NCBI RefSeq assembly: GCF_001625305.1
Contig: NW_017804353.1
Location: 1,459,897 to 1,523,896 of the forward strand
Reading direction: 5' to 3'
Length of the DNA stretch: 64,000 bases
DNA from: Branchiostoma belcheri
Lineage: Eukaryota > Chordata > Leptocardii > Amphioxiformes > Branchiostomatidae
In this document: in pieces, positions 52,066-61,000 of the stretch
Layout of the letters: each line of letters starts with the position of its first letter
Numbering within the stretch: position 1 is the first letter of the stretch
The notes under the pieces: model-generated
What the model was told of the DNA's origin: nothing
Database searches by the model: none
The model's input: the letters and a program-made list of their open reading frames with translations, nothing else
Program-made: the position numbers and the translations under genes

Positions 52066-55000
52066 TTGTGCGGTGTTAGCAGGTTTAATTTTTAAGGTAT
52101 ATTCACAAATTATTACGCAGTAACGTAACGTCACAATATCGATAATGATCAAGATTTTAACAACCATCCCTTGGAATATAAAGCCAGGTCTTAACTGTGG
52201 TATTTTGTCTTCTGAATGGAAGGGTAAGGATTTTTATCCAAATCCAACAGGCTCAACATGATAACGTAAAACGTCTAAAAACATGAACAACGGCCTGAAA
52301 TGGGGAGGGGTGTCATGTTTTTGATATCAATGTTTATTCATTCCGTCATGTATTTGTTACACAACAAAACGTTTTAGGCGATCTAACAGTGAAAACATTA
52401 TCGAGAGATGTCTTTTCGTGGGCAAATTATACCCAAACGTACGTGACTAGAAATTTGAATGAACTAGAAACCTCCACCAGGACAATAATTCTTATTCCCA
52501 GCCTTTGGGCGTTGTACGGAATTGAATATCACCTGGGGTGAAGGTATGAAATGCAGATAGACCGAGAAAGGAGATATTTAGCCTGTAAAACCGTTTGTTC
52601 CACTTCAGAATTATATTTCAAAGGAAGAAAAAAGAAGTAGGAGTATTGCTGTAGTTATTTTCACCCCATCTAGCCAAATTTCTACTATTTTGCCGGCAAC
52701 CAAAGAAGTGGGAGGGGGGCATCTCTGCTACATGTGTATGTGGCAACGTTGGTTCCTGCGCACAAGTCTTGAGCATTTAAGGATTACATTAAGAGTTCTC
52801 CTGTATGTTTGAATAGATCTGTTTGATGTTTCTGCTACAAGCCTAGATTAACTTCTTTTTCTACGAAAATGAGTCTGCCTCTTGCAGAAAAACAAAATGC
52901 CATCACATCACCCCATGTAACGTCATTCTGCTAAATAATGGAAAACGTGGCGTGACTTTTTGCAGACTAATTAAGGTAGTAGTTCCTATATTCATGATTT
53001 TTTCACAGCTATACACTGCGCAACAATACAGTCTGCACAGTACGGTCGAAATGTACGAGCAGGCAGAGCCTGTCCGGTTGCCTGTGTCCGGCCCCGGCAG
53101 CCGCCAAACCAGCGGGCCGCCGCCCCAACCCCGTCCCGTCCGTCAGAGTGGTTCTCGCGGGTGTGTTCGCCACGGCAAAGGCGCTTCTGACAAGCAGCGG
53201 GAAGACCAGGACACGTCTTCACACACGTATGAAGACGCCGAGGCGGTGAAAGGTTACGCAACGTCTGCAGGTAACCGGCGCTTTTCATACCTGCCTTTTA
53301 TTATTGCAGTGGATATTTGTACCACCAGAAGAAAATACACTTGTACAGAGGGTATATAATCACCGACCGACTATTGCATACTTTGCTGTATGGGTAAATT
53401 TGGTGACATTAAATCTACGGATCCTAAAAATAGGATCGTTAGGTAGGGATTATATCTGTTTTTTTTTCGTAGGTTTGGTCCCCCAAGCAGTTTGTTTTGA
53501 ATTCAAAACTGCGGGAGCGTTATTGCATTGTAAAATTTTTGATAAGGGCTGTGTGTGTTTCTGCATATTTGTAGTCAGCATAAGTTTAGAAGCCCTGGAT
53601 GGATTGCCATGATATTTGGTATGATTATAAAAATGAACAATTTTAGGGAAGTAGCTGGCTTAGGCTGAAATACATGTAAATGAGCACTTAATTTGCATCG
53701 GTAATAAAAAATCCTCTAATTTCATTGCTTTTTTTATAATGGAACCTTAATACATATAGCATCTATATTGTATGGCAGGTGGACCATTAACAGACACCAA
53801 CTATGCAAATGAGGGTCTAATTTGCACAATCAATACGAAAACGCTACTTTTCCGTAGGGGTAAATTACGGGTATTTTATACTCATGACATATTTACTTAA
53901 ACTGAACATCACTATGCGTAAATGTTGACTTAAACAAAAACCTGAGCGACGTACGTTTTTCCTACCAGACCGCGCGTATCCGGGTGGAGCGAGCGGCCGC
54001 CGTGGTGTCTGTAGCTTCCTCCGCGCCCGCCGCAGCTGCCTAGCCGCCGGCATCGCCGTGCTACTGAGCCTATGCGCCGTGGGACTCGCCCCTCTGACGT
54101 TCAGCACCAAACAGGTAACAGTCATGTACCGTAAAGCTTGTTGTCCAGCTATTTTTCTCATTCTTATTCTGCTTTTTAGGAGGGTGCTAATTTTCTGCAT
54201 TTTTGGGTAAGTTTGCTTCTTACGTTCGGTATTCTGACGTACGTAAATACGTTCATAGGAAATATCTCAATTGTCGACAACTGTGAAACGCGTCCAAGAC
54301 GAAATACGCCAACGGGCCGCCACTGTTGACGCCTTGAAACGCGACCTAGACGCCTTGAAGCGCGACCAAGACGCCTTGAAATGCTACCAAGACGCCTTGA
54401 AGCGCGACCTGGACAACGAGCGCAACCGGGCCGCCACCATTGAGCCGCGTCTTCACGCAATTGGGAAGACTTTACGTAAATTGGTTTTCAGCCATTATGT
54501 TAATTCTATATGTTAGTCTATTTGCCAACATTCATTTGTTGGAAAAAAGTATTTTGGGACACCATTACATCACATGTTTGTGTGTTTGTGTGTGGGGCAA
54601 TATGTTATATTTCAAACGCACGGTTGTCTGTTATCAAATACAACTCCTAGATTTAATGTTGGTGAAGAATATATTGCACGTATGTCACAATTTTCAACAT
54701 CTTTTGCCTGTTTTTGAAAAAAAAACGTGTTTTTCAGCATCTTGTCCCGAAGGTTACACAATGTGGCGTGGAATCTGCTACAAGGCATTCGACACACGCA
54801 AGCCCTTCAGCGAAGCGGCCGCGGCCTGTCGCGAAGACGGCGGCACCCTCGCCATGCCTCGAGACGCTGACACCAACACCTTCCTGGTCTCCCTGTACAA
54901 GGCTGTGCCCAACAATGAGCGCTTCTGGATCGGCCTGCACGATCAGCGCGAAGAGGGAAGGTTTGAGTGGATTGACGGTTCTGCACTTGGGTCGTACAAC

Positions 55001-58000
55001 GCCTGGGGTTCGGGACAACCGGACAACGCTTTCGGCAAGCAACATTGCGTCCTTTACTCCAATTACAAATGGCTGAAAGACAAGTGGGCCGACGCATTGT
55101 GCTACAAGCTGTATTACTTCATATGCCAGGCTGCTCCAGGTACCTACTAGTATTGTATCCGTACTATTTCCTGATATATCCAGCAATCATGTCACTGCTT
55201 AATTATAAGTGCCCATCAGAGTAAGGCGGCAGACTATCATTGCTCTTAACTAAATCATTCCACAGCTCATCCCTGATAATTCTGATTGCTTTTTTCAGGA
55301 TGTCCATAGGCGACAGGCGGGAGTCTCACCACTACTGTGCAGCGGCTCTCCGACCATCCGCAGTCAAACCAACAAAGTAAAACTTAAGACCGGCAATTAT
55401 AGCAGTGGTTTAGATCTTTTTTTTTCAAATGCTCACTACAAGTTTATCATTCTACACAGTAGAAATGCTGTATGGAATGAAGTAGTACTGTACCAAGGTA
55501 GTCACGCTTGCTTCCACACGAAAAAATTGTCTACTTAATATAAATATTTAGACAAGTCACAGAATGTCCTTCTGATGGCAGAATCATATCAACTTTACAT
55601 GCTGAAAATGAGGGCAACATTCAGATGTAAGTTTTCCTGACTATGTCTCTTCTGACACTTCATAATAATAGCCATGCAATGCATGTACATCCCATTTGTC
55701 AGTGTATTTATTTTTGTACATTGGTGTGGACAGATTTGATGTGTGTTTACAGTGTGCGCGTGCGTGTATGTGCGTGTGTGTGCGCGCGCGTATGTGCAGT
55801 GTGTATGTGTGTATGTATGTATGTATGTATGTATGAATGTATGTATTTATGGATGGATGGATGAGTGGGTGTATGTATGTATGTATGTATGTATGAATGG
55901 ATGTATGTATGGATGTATGCATGGATGTATGTATGAATGTATGTATGTATGTATGAATGTATGTATGTATGTATGTATGTATGTATGTATGTATGAATGT
56001 ATGTATGTATGTATGTATGTATGTATGTATGTATGAATGGATGGATGGATGGATGGATGGATGGATGGATGGATGGATGAATGGATGGATGGATGGATGG
56101 ATGGGTGTATGTATAAATGGATTGATGGGTGTATAGATGGATGGATGGGTGTATGTGTGTATAGATGGATGGAGGGTGTATAGATGGATGGATGGGTGGA
56201 GGGGTGGATGGATGGGTGTATAGATGTATGGATGTATGTATGGATAGAGAGATCGATGGATGTTAGTCACCTCCACAAGTCGGACTGGACAGAATGTCCG
56301 TGTCCGCGCTGACGTGCAGCCGGAAGGGGTTGATCCTCTCCGGGGCGGCGTCGGCCCTGTTCACGATGGTGACGTGGCTGACGGCGCGGAAGCTCTGCAG
56401 GTCCACGTACCTTTCGAAGATAGTTTCATCAGGTTGGTAAAATACAGGGTATGTGTAAATAGGAAAGTAAAGTATGTGGGGTCGTGTGGCGTAACGGCAG
56501 AGTGCTCGAGTTGGAACCAAGAGGTCCCGGGTTCGAGTCCTGACATGCCACCGATCTTGTAACCTTGAAAAAGACATTTTACACGACTTTCCTCACTTAA
56601 TTCAAGTGGAAATGAGTATTGTCCTGTTCCGTATTTGTCCTCTATTTGCGTCGGTGACGGCATAAAATAAGTTGATATAATTTGAGTGTGCCGTCACCAT
56701 GTCTAGTCATGAAATGTTGGTATAAAAAAGTAAAAGATACAAGGGTTTTATTCTGACTGGAGTTCATCTTCTCGCCGCTATATGTAGCCGATGTAGGTAG
56801 CGTTTTTGAGGCGAGAACACAATTTCAAACGTGGGGGATTCCCAGGACGAGGATTTGGATTGTGTTCTCGCCGCAAAAGCGCCACCTACATCGGCTACAT
56901 ACAGCGGCGAGAAGCAGAACTCCAGTTAGAATCTCTGAGGAAGGTGTCTGACAGGCACCGAGACGTCAGAAAATTCTGTTGTGTAAAAGAAAACCCTTGT
57001 ATCAGGTCCACGTTACCAGCCCAGTAGAGAACAAGAAATAGTCATGCCTTCAAGTACCAGAGTTATCAACAAAGGATTGAGGTGTTCAAGAATTCATTCT
57101 TTCCCAGAACTATCGCAGAGTGGAACTCACTGTCACCAAGTACAGTAGGGGCATTGTCATTAGATAGCTTTAAAGAATGTCTAGAGTTAGATGTTCAAGG
57201 ATTAGGTGTAACAAGTCGTTCGGTGTAATGTAGCCAGCTGCCGCCGCGCCGCGTTCCTGCGAAGCTGGTGTGTTACGTCGAAAGGCGGTTATACCGGCTA
57301 TACAGAAGCTGGTGTGTTACGCCGAAAGGCGGTTATACCGGCTATACAGATACAGAAGCTGGTGTGTTACGTCGAAAGGCGGTTATACCGGCTATACAGA
57401 TACAGAAGCTGGTGTGTTACGCCGAAAGGCGGTTATACCGGCTATACAGATACAGAAGCTGGTGTGTTACGCCGAAAGGCGGTTATACTGGCTATACAGA
57501 TACACGTACCACCAGGGGTCTGCTGTGGAGGGCAGGGACGTGTGGGTGCAGCCGTCGGCGGGAAGGTTCGTGCCGCGGTTACCGTCCACGGCGTAGGCCG
57601 AGTCGTGGTACTGGGTGCTCGACTGCTGGGTTGGTTTCCCTCGTGCTATGTTCACGTCTGGAAAACAACAAGTCTTAAAACACTGTCCGTGCAGTATTAG
57701 AATGCTAAATCAAACCCGGGCAGGGTCCGCTGGGGTAGTTTCTATGGCATCATTTTTGTATCAAAAATACGGACGTTAAAAGCGTCACGTTTTGGGGTCA
57801 ATGCGTCACGTGTTTTGCGTCAATACGTCACGCATGACATAACGTGTGGGTAAGTAACGTACATGTGATTCTGCATTTTCCGTGTCAAAACTACGGACGT
57901 AAAGAATCGTCACGGCTTTTAGTCAATACGCCACGTACGTATCATACGTACATGTACGTAACGTACTGATACGTTATGTATCCCAATTTTCGCGTCAAAA

Positions 58001-61000
58001 TAACAAACGGTTAGGTTATATCAAAGGTTACGTCCACGGTAACGTTAACTTTAGCGTAACGTTGGTTAACGTTAACGTAGTTATCACGTTATGTTAACGT
58101 CATGTTAACGTTATGTTAACAATATGTTAACGTTATGTTAACGATATGTTAACGTTAACGTTATTGTAACGTACGTACTTGCAAACTTTGTCGAAAGACT
58201 GATTGAAAAAGCAGTTGTGTTTGAAACACCTTTATATATTGTGTTGTAAAACTGTTGAATAAAACAATGCTAATTTTTATTTATTGTTTATTTCAGGCTC
58301 AATGGCCCATAGCACAGACAGACAACATACAGACAGACAGACAGACAACAATGACGGATATTACACAAAACTTACTTGTTTTACATATGTATCTGAAGCT
58401 TTCGCCGCATGGTGCGTCCGCCCACTTGTTTCTGCGTTCACTATCGGACATTGCTCCAAACACAAGATGAGAACAGAGTTTTGTAGGATCATCGGGCTCC
58501 CCGGGTGCCCAGGCAGAGAATCCGCCGAGCGCGCTACCCTGGCTGTCAACCCACGTTCCGTCTGGTCTACTGAGTCAACCCAAAACTGAGCATTTCTGTA
58601 AGATGCCATGAGAAAATGACATCTCCCTTTTACACCTGTTTTGTACTGTTTTGATACAATGTTTCGCGGTGAATGTTGTTTTCTAAGGTATTTCCAAGTC
58701 TTAGAAAGGAGTAGAGTGTGCCTCAGTATATAGTACTAGTGCAATGGTCAAGTGGGTAGAGTGCTTAGACGCCTTGCATTCGGTAGGTCGTGAGTTTGCA
58801 ATTGATCCCCGGCCGAGTCATACAAAAGACTTTAGAAATGGTATATACTGCTTAAGCCTTAATCTACTTAGCACGTAGCATTCGGGAAAGAGTATGGGAG
58901 TAACACACAGACCACTGCCAGTAGACTAGCAAGCTGCTGTAGAGATGCTGTAGAGGTCATGATAAGTACTATCTGTGGCTAAATTTTTAATCATATTTAA
59001 TATTTAACTTAACTGCTCATGTACTATATGGTGTAACAGTGATTGAAAACATGATTCTTACTGGTCTAGACAGTTCTTGAAATACACAAGATACTCCTGC
59101 TCGTTCGAGTCCAGCGGCAGAGCGACCGCCCCTCCCTCCGCGGCACATCTCGCCTGGGCCGTGGCGTAGTCGACCTGCTCGTCGGATGGCGCCACGTACA
59201 TTTTGCCGTTGGCGAGACTGAGGTGACCATTTGTTGGACAACTCGCTGGAAGATCCCAACCTGCAGTAAGCAGGTAAAGTGGTTTTAGAACAGGAAGGTC
59301 ATGTGAATCTCATCTTCTGGAATTCACAGAAGAGCTGTTTGTCATGAGAACATGGTGAATGGACGTCAAACGGACGTCCTGGTGATGAACTTTGCTAAAG
59401 CCTTCGATTAGGTTTTTTTTTTATATTCCGAAACATGCAATCACAAGACGTGGTGACGGCACACTCAAGTTTTTCAACTTATATTAATGCCGCCACCAAC
59501 ACAGGGACAGTACGATACTCATTTACACCTGAGCGAAGTGAGGAAAGTCGTGTTAAGTGCCTTTCCCAAGGGCACAAGATCGGTGGCATGTCAGGACTCG
59601 AACCCGGGGCCTCTGGTTCCGAGTCGAGAACGCTGCCGCTACGCCACAAGACCCCACTTCGATTAGGTTAACCATAGCCTGCTACAACATAGACTCCGCC
59701 ATTACGACATCCGTGGAGAGATCAGTGCTTGGATCACAGCGCTAGCTTTCCTCACTGACAGAGCGTAAGCGGTATTAGTCAACGGCGAGCGTTAGGACCT
59801 CGTAACCGTTATCGATATCGAAAGAAGGTACGTCATTTTCTCTAATTCCAACAAAAATGCAATTATGGCATGCGCTTTATACTAGAGAAATCATTCAAAA
59901 CAATAGTTGACCAGTTTGTCGATAGAACTTGTTTTATATATTACATCGAGGAAGGGGGAGGGGGTGGTCTTACTAGGCATTATGGGAAGTGTGAAATTGG
60001 CGAATAGCCGGTCTGGTTGAATTAATTACCCCCATTTTTAGAACTGGGCTAATCAGAAAAAAAAGTGAAAGGGAGGCCACCAGGAGTGTGGCCCGCACAC
60101 AGCAATTGCCCTTATTTCTCTATTAGGGACTGTACATTGTCCTGAAAGAGGGGGTTTCCCTATGGGTGTGTGTGTGTGGAGGAAGTCCTGGCTACGACTT
60201 AAACTACACCCCCTCTCTGGCAGCGGGGAGAGATGTGTTTGACTCTGGGCGATCTTCAGGTTCTGAGGATGCCGGCCAGCAAACTCGGCGCCTGGCGGAC
60301 GACCTCACCTTCCTGAGACAACGGCAGGGGCCACAAGCCCAAGTGAGTTGGGCACCGCGGGGCAACTGAGAAGGCCTCCGGCTGTATGACCCTGTGCCGT
60401 CCGCCGGATCCAGGCTCTTTCTCAGTCCGGAGAGACTGGCTCGTTCGTTTTTGCCACGAGGCCTGTTGGTCTTTAAACACCTGTGCAAGTCTTACTGCGC
60501 AAAGTCCAACGGCGATGGGAGTTCCGACAACGGTGGCAGGCCTGAGAAGCTGGAAGCTACTAGCTGGGCTCCTGCATGTGCACGTTTGGCGGCTCGCGAT
60601 GTGATGGCCGCGCGGATAATGTTACGTACGTACGCGATGTTTATACTTTGCGTTAACATAACGTACATTGACATAACGTAATGCAACGTAGCATAACATA
60701 ACCTACGCTACGTTACCATAACATAACCTACGCTACGTTACCATAACATAACATACGTTACGTTACCATGACATAACCTACGTTACGTTGACATAACCAG
60801 TTTTACGTTAACATAACCAACATTACGTTAACATATAGATGAAACGTACGTGACGCATTGACTTACAAACGTGACGTTTTTTTACGTCCGTAATTTTGAC
60901 ACGGAAATTTCAGAACCATATGTGCGTAACGTATCCACGCGTTATGTCATACGTGAACGTTCACATAGCATACGTAACGTATTGACCCCAAAACGTGACG

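Larger units (their letters stand above)
51719..57657 (-). other. F5/8-C fucolectin-like domain (three exons)
   Basis: Exons 57510-57657, 56271-56410 and 51719-51856. They encode '[18 protein letters not shown]', '[12 protein letters not shown]', 'PWWYVDLQSF', '[11 protein letters not shown]', '[20 protein letters not shown]'. This is the discoidin/fucolectin (FTP) pattern: N-x-A-x-G-K, AVDG, W-W-x-V-D-L and L-x-L-C-E-V. It probably binds a sugar such as fucose (family inference). The block is phase 1 at both outer ends. A 4.4-kb intron (51857-56270) holds the antisense lectin gene. Confidence 0.88.

Noticed and set aside
55641-56276. 211-codon reverse-strand reading frame
   Set aside because: It is a translation of four-base satellite repeats (Y-I-H-T periodicity).
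56490-56550. tRNA gene (A and B boxes present; similar at 8546, 9985 and 50280)
   Set aside because: The heads are diverged, lack a complete cloverleaf and run into a shared SINE body with an A-rich tail.
57258-57506. CRISPR-like array of 50-bp units
   Set aside because: Repeats are contiguous without unique spacers and the context is a eukaryotic LINE tail.
58361-58609. 82-codon minus-strand frame read straight through
   Set aside because: Beyond 'FWVDSVDQ' it is the wrong frame; the lectin continues in the neighbouring frame.
60166-60480. Frames in the GC-rich interior of the inverted-repeat element as a transposase
   Set aside because: No DDE-type or other transposase motif is visible; too short.
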